Assembly: GCF_002909255.1 (NCBI RefSeq)
Contig: NZ_PIOB01000001.1
Span: 992,001 to 1,056,000 of the forward strand
Direction of reading: 5' to 3'
Origin: Arenibacter hampyeongensis
GTDB lineage: Bacteria > Bacteroidota > Bacteroidia > Flavobacteriales > Flavobacteriaceae
DNA: 64,000 bases
Every line of letters starts with the position of its first letter. Within the stretch, counting starts at the first letter, position 1. The notes beneath the pieces were generated by a model that searched no databases, was not told the DNA's origin, and worked only from the letters and a program-made list of their open reading frames with translations. Below, piece by piece: positions 36,746-46,187 of the stretch. Made by a program: the position numbers and the translations under genes.

Positions 36746-38503
36746 ATGAATACCGATATTGAAAACCTTTTTAAGGACAAGGTCCTTGGTCATCCTGCGG
36801 GACTTTTTGTTTTATTTTTCACAGAAATGTGGGAACGATTCTCATTTTATGGGATGCGTATTTTATTGGTATTGTTCCTAACGGCGCCCATTATTAGCGA
36901 CAACCCTGGTTGGGATTGGCCTAGGGAAAATGCATTGGCTCTAATAGGAACCTATGCCTCTCTTTTGTATTTAACCCCAATAGTTGGGGGGTGGATTGCC
37001 GATAAAATAACTGGGTATAGAGTGGCGGTGGTTATAGGGTGTTTGATAATGACCTTGGGCCATGCCGCCATGGCCTTGGAAACCACAGCCACTTTTTATC
37101 TTGGACTGGCCCTGTTGGTAATCGGCACCGGTTTCTTTAAGCCCAATATAACGTCTATAATTTCAGAGATGTATCACGGTAAGGAATCCAAAAAAGATGG
37201 TGCCTACACCATATTTTACATGGGCGTAAATGCCGGGGCCTTTTTTGGAATGATGCTTTGTGGATATTTGGCCGAAAATTATGGTTGGTCTTGGGGATTT
37301 GGCTTGGCTGGAATCTTCATGCTTTTCGGGATGCTCCAGTTTTGGCTGGCAAAGGACTTGTTTGGGAATATTGGAGGTAAGCCCTTGAAGCAAGGGGAAG
37401 TCAAAGTCGATATAGGAGAAGATCTAGAAGTTGAGACCAAATTGAACCCTTTTAGCCTTTTCGATAAGATTTTGATTGTTTTATCCTCCGTTGGAGGGCT
37501 AATATATCTCTTTAATGATCCTTTGGAAAAAATTCAGGGTACCAGTTTGGCTCCCTTTAGCCTCGGAGATCTCAGCGGTACCAATGTAGTTATCTTATGT
37601 TCCTTGGTCTTGTTTTTAATTTTATTGGTTACCAGAATTGCCAGATACCTACCTGTGGTAAGGGACCGAATTATAGCTGTATCGATCTTCGGGTTTTTTA
37701 CGGTCTTCTTTTTCGCCTTTTTTGAACAGTCTCTCGGTTCTATGACAATTTTCGCAAGGGATTATACCAATAGGGATCTCGTTGGGCAATCGGCGACCAT
37801 CTTTAAGGTAATAGATGCATTGTTAACAACAGTTCCGCTGGCCATTATAAGTTGGGTCTTGGTGCTATTGGCTAAAAAGACTTATAAGCGTATAGGTTTT
37901 TCCAATATCACTTTGGCGATCGCTTTTGTCGGTCTTTGGATTTTAGTGATCTTTAGATTAATGGATAAGTTTTCCCAAGAGGGTAATCAGGTAGATGCAA
38001 CCTGGTTCGGCATTCTTAATTCATTTTTTATCATTACACTAGCACCATTTTTTTCCAGATGGTGGGAAAGCAAATATAACCCAAGTGCCGCCATGAAGTA
38101 CGGTATTGGCCTTATTTTATTGGGATTGGGATTCGCAGTACTGTCCTTTGGTGCATCGGGAATACCCTCTGGGGCGCAGACCGCTTCGGTAAGTATGATA
38201 TTTTTAATTTTGGCCTATTTGTTACATACCATGGGAGAGTTGTGCATCTCTCCAGTTGGACTTTCTTATCTGAGTAAACTTGTTCCAGCGCGCATGATCG
38301 GTTTTATGTTTGGGGTATGGTACTTGGCCATAGCCATTGGTCAAAAGGCAGCAGGAACTATGGGAGGAATGATCGATAAAATTTCCGAGCAATATTCTAT
38401 GGGGACCTTTTTTCTAATTTTCACCCTAGTGCCCGTGGGTGTTGGAATTATATCCATTGTTTTAAATCCACTGCTTAAAAAACTTATGCATGGGGTTAGG
38501 TAA
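36746..38503 (+). CDS. POT/PTR family peptide transporter, copy 2
   Basis: A 585-residue paralogue of the upstream transporter, with the same TM1 motif (FTEMWERFSFYGMR), GGWIADKITGYRVAV and FFKPNITSIISEMY. Residues about 215-330 contain a charged cytoplasmic loop plus extra hydrophobic helices, typical of 14-helix bacterial POT proteins. It ends one base before the convergent comEC stop. Two paralogues of unlike length in tandem suggest separate size preferences for di- and tripeptides, which is inference. Confidence 0.93.
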   Translation: MNTDIENLFKDKVLGHPAGLFVLFFTEMWERFSFYGMRILLVLFLTAPIISDNPGWDWPRENALALIGTYASLLYLTPIVGGWIADKITGYRVAVVIGCLIMTLGHAAMALETTATFYLGLALLVIGTGFFKPNITSIISEMYHGKESKKDGAYTIFYMGVNAGAFFGMMLCGYLAENYGWSWGFGLAGIFMLFGMLQFWLAKDLFGNIGGKPLKQGEVKVDIGEDLEVETKLNPFSLFDKILIVLSSVGGLIYLFNDPLEKIQGTSLAPFSLGDLSGTNVVILCSLVLFLILLVTRIARYLPVVRDRIIAVSIFGFFTVFFFAFFEQSLGSMTIFARDYTNRDLVGQSATIFKVIDALLTTVPLAIISWVLVLLAKKTYKRIGFSNITLAIAFVGLWILVIFRLMDKFSQEGNQVDATWFGILNSFFIITLAPFFSRWWESKYNPSAAMKYGIGLILLGLGFAVLSFGASGIPSGAQTASVSMIFLILAYLLHTMGELCISPVGLSYLSKLVPARMIGFMFGVWYLAIAIGQKAAGTMGGMIDKISEQYSMGTFFLIFTLVPVGVGIISIVLNPLLKKLMHGVR

Positions 38504-40528
38504 TTATTGTAAATTATAAATCAAAGCTCCTTTTTCGCCTGTGGAATGGAAAGGGAGCTTTTTCTTTCTGCAAGTGGCCTTCCATCGCTCTATATAACTT
38601 GTGTAATTGCTACCATCGGCAATAACAATTTTTGGTTTTACGGAATCCAAAAACCTTTCCAAATTAATCTTTGGGGATTGAGTTAGTAATAGGGTTGAGA
38701 TAGCACTTTCCTTAGGAAGTTGAACAATGGTACTGTCCAGGATCAATAGTCTGTCATCGCCTATTAGAAAACTATTGTTTAAAGGTCGATGCTCCACTTT
38801 TGTGATGTTTTGGGCAATGGCATAATCGTTGGCCATTCTTTCCGACACCGCTGGATTGTTGGTAAATACAGTAGCTTTTTGCCCTGTTTGATGGATCAAT
38901 GTCGTATTTTTAGTAAGATGCCCTATTACCAGGGTCTCCTTCTGTTTTGTAAGCTGCCTATTCCCCAAGATATACGCTTGAAAGCATAAAATCAATACTA
39001 GGAATGCCATGACCCTTTTATAGGATGCTTTTGTAAAGGCCATTACCATGGAAATGATAATGCCATAACTGAGAATTAATTGAATGGCGTCAAAAGAAAT
39101 ATTCCGGAAAAGAAAATTTTCCTGCTTGGCTACGGTCCCAATAATGGTATTCATCCAACGGATTATAGTGTCGTAGATTGTAGCTAGTAATGGAGGCAAA
39201 CTATTTGCCAAGGAAAGTGCAATAACGAGAATTCCAAATCCTAAAATAAAGGTTAAAGAAGGTAGAATCAGCAAACTTGAAACCAAAAACAACCCTGGGA
39301 ATTGATGAAAATAATAAAGACTTATTGGCAGAACGCCCAATTGTGCGGCTATACTCACCGAAACCAACTCCCAGGCTTTCCTAAGGAACCAATATGGTGG
39401 AACCCAGAGTTGTTGCAATAGAGGGAAAATCCAAACAATAGCAAAAACTGCGGCGTAACTTAGTTGAAACCCAACTTGAAAAAGTAATAGGGGATCTAGT
39501 AGCAATAGAATAAAAAACAGGGACAATGCCAGTATATTAAAATTGCTTGTTGGCCGGTTTAGGTAGAGTGCATAAGCTACGAAACTAAACATGGCCACTG
39601 CCCTAAGGATAGAGGCAGAAAGACCGGCCAGGAGGGCAAAACCCCACAATAACAATACAATTACAACCAGTTTTATGGTTCTCCCTTTTGGAAGTAGCTC
39701 CAATGGCTTCAACAAAAAATGGAGTAGTCCCAAAAGAATTCCAATATGTAAGCCGGACAATGCCAATATATGATAGGCACCGGCATTTTTGTAATCTGAA
39801 TCTATTTCCGTTGTAATTTCATTTCGTTGGCCAAGTAGGAGGGCTTGGATTACTCCCAATTCTTCAGTGCCAAAATGCTCTTTTCTTAATTTTTCGATGA
39901 TGTGGTTCCTTATATTGGACGCCAAACCCAATATGGTCTTTTTGGGGAAGGGATGTACAATGTAATTGTCCTGGGCAAGCCGAACCTGATGCTCTATTCC
40001 TAGATTCTCAAGGTATTTTCTATAGTTGAATTGATGTGGGTTTAAGGGAGGTTTAATGGGTTGGAGTGTAGTGAGGGCCACTATTTCATCATCCACCAGC
40101 AGGGTTCCCTTGGTTGAATCTACGCCTATATTAAGAAGTACTTTTCCAGAAACCCTTATACAATCCATATATTTAACATGCGCCACATACCTATCTGAAA
40201 AATCGTTGGATTTTAATACTTCGCGGATTTTTAAAGTATAGGCCCTTTTCCCGTCCAGGGAATGATGGGTGTAATGTGACCCAATATTTTTGGATTCACT
40301 TAGGGTAAGGCTGAGTATGCCAATGGCCACCGTCAAAAATCCGGTCAGAAGGCCGAAAAGTGATGGGGGTGCTTTGTGGTTATATGCAAATACACCGTCA
40401 AGGGCGATTAATAAAATTAGGGTTAAGCTAAAGGATAAGGCAAGTGATGGTTGTAAAAAATATCCAATTAAAATTCCACAAATAAGAAATAGGGTAAGTT
40501 TTATAGTTGTAAACCTTAGCAACTGCAT
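38504..40528 (-). CDS. comEC: ComEC/Rec2-type DNA-uptake channel protein, without a metallo-beta-lactamase active site
   Basis: A 674-residue polytopic membrane protein. It has an N-terminal DUF4131-like segment (about 20-190) and the competence-domain core (AYHILALSGLHIGILLGLLHF, then GLSASILRAVAMFSFVAYAL). About ten membrane helices are predicted. The C-terminal ~130 residues resemble the metallo-beta-lactamase fold of longer ComEC proteins but have no HxHxDH site. The protein would translocate single-stranded DNA into the cytoplasm in natural transformation; it could also be retained for another role. The NlpC/P60 gene lies one base upstream on the same strand. Confidence 0.88.
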   Translation of the reverse strand: MQLLRFTTIKLTLFLICGILIGYFLQPSLALSFSLTLILLIALDGVFAYNHKAPPSLFGLLTGFLTVAIGILSLTLSESKNIGSHYTHHSLDGKRAYTLKIREVLKSNDFSDRYVAHVKYMDCIRVSGKVLLNIGVDSTKGTLLVDDEIVALTTLQPIKPPLNPHQFNYRKYLENLGIEHQVRLAQDNYIVHPFPKKTILGLASNIRNHIIEKLRKEHFGTEELGVIQALLLGQRNEITTEIDSDYKNAGAYHILALSGLHIGILLGLLHFLLKPLELLPKGRTIKLVVIVLLLWGFALLAGLSASILRAVAMFSFVAYALYLNRPTSNFNILALSLFFILLLLDPLLLFQVGFQLSYAAVFAIVWIFPLLQQLWVPPYWFLRKAWELVSVSIAAQLGVLPISLYYFHQFPGLFLVSSLLILPSLTFILGFGILVIALSLANSLPPLLATIYDTIIRWMNTIIGTVAKQENFLFRNISFDAIQLILSYGIIISMVMAFTKASYKRVMAFLVLILCFQAYILGNRQLTKQKETLVIGHLTKNTTLIHQTGQKATVFTNNPAVSERMANDYAIAQNITKVEHRPLNNSFLIGDDRLLILDSTIVQLPKESAISTLLLTQSPKINLERFLDSVKPKIVIADGSNYTSYIERWKATCRKKKLPFHSTGEKGALIYNLQ

Positions 40529-40529
40529 G

Positions 40530-41090
40530 CTACAGGATCCGTGTAGCCTTTATAAAGGCATAATTCCAATAACCCTCCCGCAGTGAGGAAACTATTACTC
40601 CCCTGGATGAGGTGGAGTGAATGAATTTTATTTCATCGCCGTCAACCTGGACCACTAAACCTACGTGGTTTATATTGTTTTTTCTTCTAGAGGTTCCAAA
40701 GAATAGGAGGTCGCCCTTACTAATGTTTTTTAAATTTATCTTTTCACCTTCCTCCGCCATTTGATAAGAGGATCTCGGGAGTTGAATGTCGTGTTCACCA
40801 AAGGCTACAAAGAGCAAGCCAGAGCAATCCATACCCCGATCGGTGGTACCTCCAAATTTATAACGCACACCTGAAAATGTTAGGGCGGTATTTACGATTT
40901 GTTCGGTTATTCTTGTGACAGGTCTATTAATGGACTCATTGCCACGGGGCGCTTCTACGTTGGTCTCAGTTGGTATTTCGGAGGCTTCAACAGTTATTTT
41001 TCTATCTTCGCGATGGACTGTTTTTTTCTTGGCCGCACCGCAGCCGACTAGTGAAATAATTAAGAATAAAGAAAAAATTCTTTGAATCAT
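40530..41090 (-). CDS. NlpC/P60 family cell-wall peptidase lipoprotein (C40)
   Basis: A 186-residue lipoprotein (lipobox LVGC, Cys17). The NlpC/P60 domain covers about 65-186 with catalytic Cys89 (GMDCSGL), His142 (NHVGLVV) and a third polar residue, His158 (FIHSTSSRG). It cleaves peptidoglycan stem peptides, usually between D-gamma-glutamyl and diamino acid. The region between lipobox and domain is a charged linker. The gene is followed after one base by comEC, so the two may be co-transcribed; cell-wall opening for DNA uptake is a possible reason, not shown. Confidence 0.92.
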   Translation of the reverse strand: MIQRIFSLFLIISLVGCGAAKKKTVHREDRKITVEASEIPTETNVEAPRGNESINRPVTRITEQIVNTALTFSGVRYKFGGTTDRGMDCSGLLFVAFGEHDIQLPRSSYQMAEEGEKINLKNISKGDLLFFGTSRRKNNINHVGLVVQVDGDEIKFIHSTSSRGVIVSSLREGYWNYAFIKATRIL

Positions 41091-41118
41091 CCAAGTAAAA
41101 GTTAGTGCTCTTGGATAT

Positions 41119-41126
41119 CAAATTTA
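41119..41126 (-). promoter_or_regulatory. Candidate -7 element for the NlpC/P60-comEC unit
   Basis: TAAATTTG on the minus strand exactly matches TAnnTTTG and lies 28 bp upstream of the ATG at 41090. No clear -33 TTG was found at ideal spacing. Confidence 0.4.
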
Positions 41127-41335
41127 AATAATTAATTTAAAATCCGTTATTTTTTTGGGAAAACCCCTATGAATGTTTCAGGATAAATCGCCAAAATGTG
41201 TTCATTCCAACAACGTATTACTGTTGTAGTTATTGTTCCAACGGGAGCCTAAATGTAATTCAACCAATGGATTTCTGTGTAGAATTAAAAACAAAAGTTA
41301 AGCGATACTTGCCAAGATTGGGGTTCATGAAATTT

Positions 41336-42460
41336 TTATTGGGCAATTTTGGCACTCTCCACAATTAGTGAGGCAGCTTTTTCACTGGCGCCCTTGCCTC
41401 CTAGTTTTTTTTCCAATTCGTAGTAGGCTTCAAACTGGTTTTTTCTCTCGGGTCCGTCCAATATCTTGGTGAGTTCTGTGGTAATGTTTTTGGTATTTAA
41501 ATCGTTTTGGATCAATTCTTTTACAACCTCCTTGTCCATTATTAAATTTACCAGGGAGATAAATTTAAGGGTTATGATCCGCTTTGCAATTTGAAAGGAT
41601 ATCCAGTTGGCACGGTAGCAGACCACTTGCGGAATCTTAAAAAGTGCCGTCTCCAAAGTGGCTGTTCCGCTGGTTACCAAGGCGGCATAGGACAGACTTA
41701 ATAGATCATAGGTTTTGTTGGAAATTAAGCTTACTTGGGAAGATTTTAAAAAAGGCTGGTAGAACTCCAAGTCCAAACTGGGTGCCCCGGCAATCACAAA
41801 TTGATATTTTGGAAAGGATGTTGTTACCGATAGCATTAAGGTAAGCATTTTTTGAACCTCTTGTTTCCTACTCCCTGGTAACAGGGCAATAATGGGCTTT
41901 TTTAAATCCAAATTATTCTCTTCCCTAAATTTTTTATCGGAGGTCCTGGGAATGTCCCCAATAGCATCAATAAGGGGATGGCCAACGAAATTTACAGGAT
42001 AGTGGTGTTTTTTTTCATAAAATTCCTTTTCAAAAGGAAGAATTACGTGCATAGCATCAACATCTCTTTTTATTTTATGGATCCGTCCTTCCCTAGAGGC
42101 CCATATTTGGGGAGAAATATAATAATTGGTCTTAAAATGGTTCTTTTTGGCCCAGGAGGCAATTCTAAGATTAAAGCCGGAATAATCGATAAAGACAATT
42201 ACGTCAGGATTAAAATTAGCGATATCCGCTTTACAGAGGGCAATGTTTTTAAAGATCTGGTTAATGTTCGTGATAACTTCAAGGAAACCCATAAACGCCA
42301 TTTCCTTGTAATGTTTCACCAAGGTGCCACCTGCAGCCTTCATTAAATCGCCCCCCCAACAACGAACGTCGGCTTCAAAATCCTTTATTTTAAGGGCTTT
42401 TATCAAGTTTGAGCCGTGAAGGTCGCCAGAGGCCTCACCAGCGATGATGTAATATTTCAT
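41336..42460 (-). CDS. lpxB: Lipid-A-disaccharide synthase
   Basis: A 374-residue GT19 glycosyltransferase that joins UDP-diacylglucosamine and lipid X to form the lipid A disaccharide at the inner membrane. Family segments are IIAGEASGDLHGSNLI at the N-terminus, VDAMHVILPFEKEFYE, VGHPLIDAIG, ALLPGSRKQEV and VTSGTATLETALFKIPQVVCYR. Length matches the family. It is the likely last gene of a surE-small protein-lpxB run on this strand, with 67 bp separating it from the 93-aa gene. Confidence 0.95.
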   Translation of the reverse strand: MKYYIIAGEASGDLHGSNLIKALKIKDFEADVRCWGGDLMKAAGGTLVKHYKEMAFMGFLEVITNINQIFKNIALCKADIANFNPDVIVFIDYSGFNLRIASWAKKNHFKTNYYISPQIWASREGRIHKIKRDVDAMHVILPFEKEFYEKKHHYPVNFVGHPLIDAIGDIPRTSDKKFREENNLDLKKPIIALLPGSRKQEVQKMLTLMLSVTTSFPKYQFVIAGAPSLDLEFYQPFLKSSQVSLISNKTYDLLSLSYAALVTSGTATLETALFKIPQVVCYRANWISFQIAKRIITLKFISLVNLIMDKEVVKELIQNDLNTKNITTELTKILDGPERKNQFEAYYELEKKLGGKGASEKAASLIVESAKIAQ

Positions 42461-42527
42461 CCGTTTAGTTTGTGTGGTTTATTACCAGTTCTCCCGTTCA
42501 ATATATTTAATTATCCGTGTTCCGAGT

Positions 42528-42809
42528 CTAAAAAACCTTGTAGTAAAGTATTAACATAGCCGTTACCAGGGTGGCAATCATTACACCCCTTGCCCTATAA
42601 TCCCTACGTATTTTTAAAAAACCAAAAAAGGCAAACAAGTTTAGAATGGCTCCAAGCGCCAATAAACTACCTATATGCCCTTGTTGAACTGCTACATTAT
42701 ATGTTTCTACAATACCAAAGTCCGAGAAGATAAGAATATACAATAATGTTCCGACCGTGTTGGCAATGAGACCTACTATAAATCCTATGAGTATTTCTTT
42801 TTTAATCAT
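42528..42809 (-). CDS. Small three-helix membrane protein
   Basis: A 93-residue protein with three hydrophobic helices (about 5-27, 45-65 and 73-92). A basic loop, KIRRDYRARG, follows the second helix. The ATG overlaps the end of surE by eight bases, which supports translational coupling. I recognise no named family; the position between surE and lpxB suggests a small envelope protein. The ATG follows a plausible A/T-rich leader inside surE. Confidence 0.75.
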   Translation of the reverse strand: MIKKEILIGFIVGLIANTVGTLLYILIFSDFGIVETYNVAVQQGHIGSLLALGAILNLFAFFGFLKIRRDYRARGVMIATLVTAMLILYYKVF

Positions 42810-43581
42810 TTAATTTCCAGTTATTAATGTGTTGAATGGAATGGTGTGCGGTTAAATCAAATTGGGTCGGGACTACGGAGACATAGTCTTGGGACAGGGC
42901 ATATTCATCCGTATCCTCTCCTTTGTCCAGCAGTTCAAACTCTCCCGTTAGCCAGTAGTATTCCTTGCCATTTGGACTGGTTCTTTTATCAAATTTTTCT
43001 TTCCAATTGGCCCTTGCCTGTCTACAAATTTTTATGCCTTTGGGAGGTTTGTTATCAGTTTTGGGAATATTTACGTTGAGTACAACACCATTTGGGATGC
43101 CATTTTTTAATGCCTCTTTGACTATTTTTTGAATGGCCTCCTTGGAAGCCTCAAAATTGGCATTCCAGGAATAATCACAAAGCGAAAATCCAATGGCCGG
43201 AATGCCTTCAATTCCTGCTTCTATTGCCGCACTCATGGTTCCCGAGTAAATTACATTGATAGACGAATTGGACCCATGGTTTATTCCACTTACACAAAGG
43301 TCTGGCCTTCTGTCCAATAGTTCCTGTAGACCAAGCTTTACACAGTCTGCCGGCGTTCCACTGCAGCTGTATTCTTCTTTTGCACCATTTTCCAAATCTA
43401 TGCTTAGCTTTTTTATATACAGGGTATTGTCTATGGTAATGGCATGGCCCATTCCCGATTGCGGACTGTCCGGAGCCACTACAACGACTTCCCCTATATC
43501 CTTTAAAAATCGTATCAATGCTCTTAGGCCGGGAGCTGTAATGCCGTCGTCGTTCGTGACTAGGATCAAAGGTTTTGCCAT
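42802..43581 (-). CDS. surE: 5'/3'-nucleotidase SurE
   Basis: A 259-residue metal-dependent nucleoside-monophosphate phosphatase of the stationary-phase survival family. The start at 43581 (MAKPLILVTNDDGI) is preferred over 43602, since the family begins at this Asp-Asp metal site (Asp11-Asp12) and a promoter-like element lies between the two. Other motifs are VVVAPDSPQSGMGHAIT, CSGTPADCVKLGL, SGINHGSN and YSGTMSAAIEAGI. Its gene overlaps the small membrane protein gene downstream. Confidence 0.95.
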   Translation of the reverse strand: MAKPLILVTNDDGITAPGLRALIRFLKDIGEVVVVAPDSPQSGMGHAITIDNTLYIKKLSIDLENGAKEEYSCSGTPADCVKLGLQELLDRRPDLCVSGINHGSNSSINVIYSGTMSAAIEAGIEGIPAIGFSLCDYSWNANFEASKEAIQKIVKEALKNGIPNGVVLNVNIPKTDNKPPKGIKICRQARANWKEKFDKRTSPNGKEYYWLTGEFELLDKGEDTDEYALSQDYVSVVPTQFDLTAHHSIQHINNWKLND

Positions 43582-43934
43582 GGTATATAATTTATGCTGC
43601 AAAAATACGTTTTTAATCTATTATCCGATTTGCCTATATGAAGCGTAAACAATGAAATTTTGTCCTGAATTTAGAGAATTCCCTAACCGGTCCAACCTTT
43701 GTCAGTGTCCAATTCAATTGAGATATTAACAAAAGATTAATGTCGTATTGGTATAATATGGCACGATTTTTTCGTTATCTTAGAGTAATTGCCACTAAAG
43801 GTTACAAATAAATGGCAAAACTTGGATTGCAGTCATCGTTTGATTAATTTTAGATGTTTGCTTTAATACCTTCAGGGAGGGGTTGATTTATACTTTAGAA
43901 TTTACTCCAAATGTGGATTAATAAAATAAAATAG
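43582..43934. other. 353-bp divergent spacer between surE and the Prc-type protease gene
   Basis: It has no coding potential that I can support. The surE -7 element lies at 43600-43607. The remainder is AT-rich and presumably contains the protease promoter; no strong repeat, riboswitch or hairpin was recognised. Confidence 0.6.
43600..43607 (-). promoter_or_regulatory. Candidate -7 element of surE
   Basis: TATTTTTG on the minus strand is an exact TAnnTTTG match ending 18 bp before the surE ATG. It lies inside the codons of the longer alternative start, which argues for the shorter protein. Confidence 0.5.
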
Positions 43935-46115
43935 ATGAAAAGAAATTTAGCCTACGCCTTAATAGTAATGCTTGTTGCGGTAGCTTCATGCAGTTTTACG
44001 AACAAATCTTTTGAAACTGATGATAAGGATAAGTTGTTGTTGGACCTTATTACTTATGTATTGGAACGTGGTCATTATCAGCCGAAGGCTATTAACGATG
44101 ACTTTTCCGTTAATGTTTTCGAAGGTTTTTTGGATATCTTAGATCCTACAAAGCGATATTTTCTGGAAAGTGATATCCAGGAATTCGAGAAATACAAGTT
44201 TCAGATAGATGATCAGATCAAGAATACGGATATTTCTTTTTTTGATATCGTATATCAGCGTTTATTGAAGCGAATGGAGGATGCCAAAGTGATTTATAAA
44301 GAGGTTTTAGAGGAACCTTTTGATTACAACGTAGATGAAACCATTGAAATAAATTATGATGGGCAAGGCTATGTAGACTCTCGTAAAGAATTAAAAGAGC
44401 GCTGGAGAAAGCAGTTAAAGTATGCTACATTGGGCACTTATGATTCCAAATTGGAATTCAATAAAGAATCCAACACAGGTAATATTGATGGATCCAAAAG
44501 CGAAGATGGGACTAAAGCCTTTGCTGACGAAAAGGCTTCCTCCAAGCCATTAACCCCAACTGAAGCCGAAAAGGCCGCTAGGGATTTAACAAAAAGTACC
44601 TTGGATGATTATTTCGATTTTGTGGATGATTTGGAACGCAAAGATTGGTTTGTACAGTACTTAAATACTATAGTTGAAGTTTTCGATCCACATACTTTTT
44701 ATTTTGCGCCGGATGACAAGGAAAAATTCGATACCAGTATGTCAGGTAAATTTGAAGGTATTGGTGCCCGATTACAAAAGAAAAAGGATCAAACTAAAAT
44801 TGTAGAGATTATTTCTGGAGGTCCAGTTTGGAGAGATCAGCAATTGGAAGTTGGCGATGAAATTCTAAAAGTAGGACAAAACGGGGAAACCCCGGTTGAT
44901 ATTGTTGGAATGCGTTTGGATGATGCCATCAAATTTATAAAAGGACCTAAAGGCACTAGGGTGGATCTAACGGTTAAAAAAGTGGATGGTTCTATGGTAG
45001 TTATTTCCCTGACCAGGGATGTAGTTGAATTGGAAGAGTCATATGCGAAATCCGCAACCATAATCAAGGGCAGTCAAAAGTATGGCCTTATTAATTTGCC
45101 AAAATTTTATGTAGATTTTGAGGACTACAATGAAAGAAACGCAGCTACGGATGTGGCTCAGGAAGTGGAAAGATTAAAAGAAGCTGGAGCGGAAGGACTA
45201 ATTTTAGATCTTCGCGATAATGGCGGTGGATCACTTAAAACAGTGGTTGAAATGGCTGGCCTATTTATAAAGGACGGTCCAATTGTTCAGGTAAGGTCTA
45301 CCGATAAAAAACCAGAGGTGTATAACGACAAGGATGAGCGCATTCAGTGGGATGGTCCTTTGGTAATATTGGTAAATGAATTATCGGCCTCCGCTTCTGA
45401 GATATTGGCGGCAGCTATGCAAGATTATAAAAGAGGGGTGGTTATTGGCAGTAAGCAAACTTTTGGTAAAGGTACGGTTCAAAATGTAATCCCATTAGAG
45501 AATATAGTCAGAAGCAATGAGCATGGAGATTTAGGTGCAATAAAACTTACGACTCAAAAATTCTATAGAATTAATGGTGGGTCTACCCAATTGGAAGGTG
45601 TTAAAAGTGATGTGGTTGTGCCAGATCGTTATAGTTACATCGACCTTGGGGAAAGAGATCAGGAAAACCCGTTGACATGGGATAAGATTTCCCCAGCAGA
45701 ATTTACACCTTGGGATGGCTATATAGACTACGAGTCCACCATTGCGAGCAGCACTAAAAGGATGGACCAGAATTCTCAAATAAAATTGATCGAGGAAAAT
45801 GCGCAATGGATTAAGAAGGCACAAGATGAAACTGTGGTTTCTTTAAAATACGCCGATTATAAGAAGGGCTTGGAAGCGGATAAGGAAAAAGCCAAATATT
45901 TTAAAACTATATCGGATTATGATTCACATCTAACATTTGAGTCTTTAAAATACGAAAAAGAACTATTTACCCAAGATTCGATTTTAAGGGAAAAGCGTGA
46001 CCGTTGGCACAAGGATTTAGCCAAGGATGTCTATGTAGAGGAGGCTGTTAATGTTTTGGAGGATCTAAAAATGAATAATATAAAGAATTCCAAATTGGCC
46101 AGCGTAAAAGGATAA
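43935..46115 (+). CDS. Carboxy-terminal processing (tail-specific) protease, S41 family
   Basis: A 726-residue periplasmic protease of the Prc type. A lipobox-like VASC follows the signal helix (Cys19). A helical N-terminal domain (about 30-240) precedes a PDZ domain (about 250-350; GIGARLQKKKDQTKIVEI ... GDEILKVGQNG) and the S41 core. The catalytic pair is Ser486 in LSASASEI and Lys512 in TFGKGTVQN, as in E. coli Prc. A Lys-rich C-terminal helical domain follows. It trims or degrades proteins with exposed hydrophobic C-termini. A terminator follows 20 bp after the stop. Confidence 0.94.
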   Translation: MKRNLAYALIVMLVAVASCSFTNKSFETDDKDKLLLDLITYVLERGHYQPKAINDDFSVNVFEGFLDILDPTKRYFLESDIQEFEKYKFQIDDQIKNTDISFFDIVYQRLLKRMEDAKVIYKEVLEEPFDYNVDETIEINYDGQGYVDSRKELKERWRKQLKYATLGTYDSKLEFNKESNTGNIDGSKSEDGTKAFADEKASSKPLTPTEAEKAARDLTKSTLDDYFDFVDDLERKDWFVQYLNTIVEVFDPHTFYFAPDDKEKFDTSMSGKFEGIGARLQKKKDQTKIVEIISGGPVWRDQQLEVGDEILKVGQNGETPVDIVGMRLDDAIKFIKGPKGTRVDLTVKKVDGSMVVISLTRDVVELEESYAKSATIIKGSQKYGLINLPKFYVDFEDYNERNAATDVAQEVERLKEAGAEGLILDLRDNGGGSLKTVVEMAGLFIKDGPIVQVRSTDKKPEVYNDKDERIQWDGPLVILVNELSASASEILAAAMQDYKRGVVIGSKQTFGKGTVQNVIPLENIVRSNEHGDLGAIKLTTQKFYRINGGSTQLEGVKSDVVVPDRYSYIDLGERDQENPLTWDKISPAEFTPWDGYIDYESTIASSTKRMDQNSQIKLIEENAQWIKKAQDETVVSLKYADYKKGLEADKEKAKYFKTISDYDSHLTFESLKYEKELFTQDSILREKRDRWHKDLAKDVYVEEAVNVLEDLKMNNIKNSKLASVKG

Positions 46116-46136
46116 TTTTGGAAATGGATAAGATGT

Positions 46137-46166
46137 TAAAACCTGCTCATAGAGCAGGTTTTTTTA
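46137..46166 (+). terminator. Intrinsic terminator after the Prc-type protease
   Basis: An 8-bp stem (ACCTGCTC at 46141-46148, GAGCAGGT at 46152-46159) with a 3-nt loop and a T-run of seven. It is preceded by A residues, so it may also act for the minus-strand gene that converges here. Confidence 0.85.
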
Positions 46167-46187
46167 TGGCATTAATTAGTCTGATGC

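Noticed and set aside
41089-41116. 7-bp inverted repeat in the NlpC/P60 leader overlapping the start codon (ATCCAAG/CTTGGAT)
   Set aside because: The predicted transcription start from the -7 element would fall inside the upstream arm, so the hairpin would probably not form; 7 bp can occur by chance.
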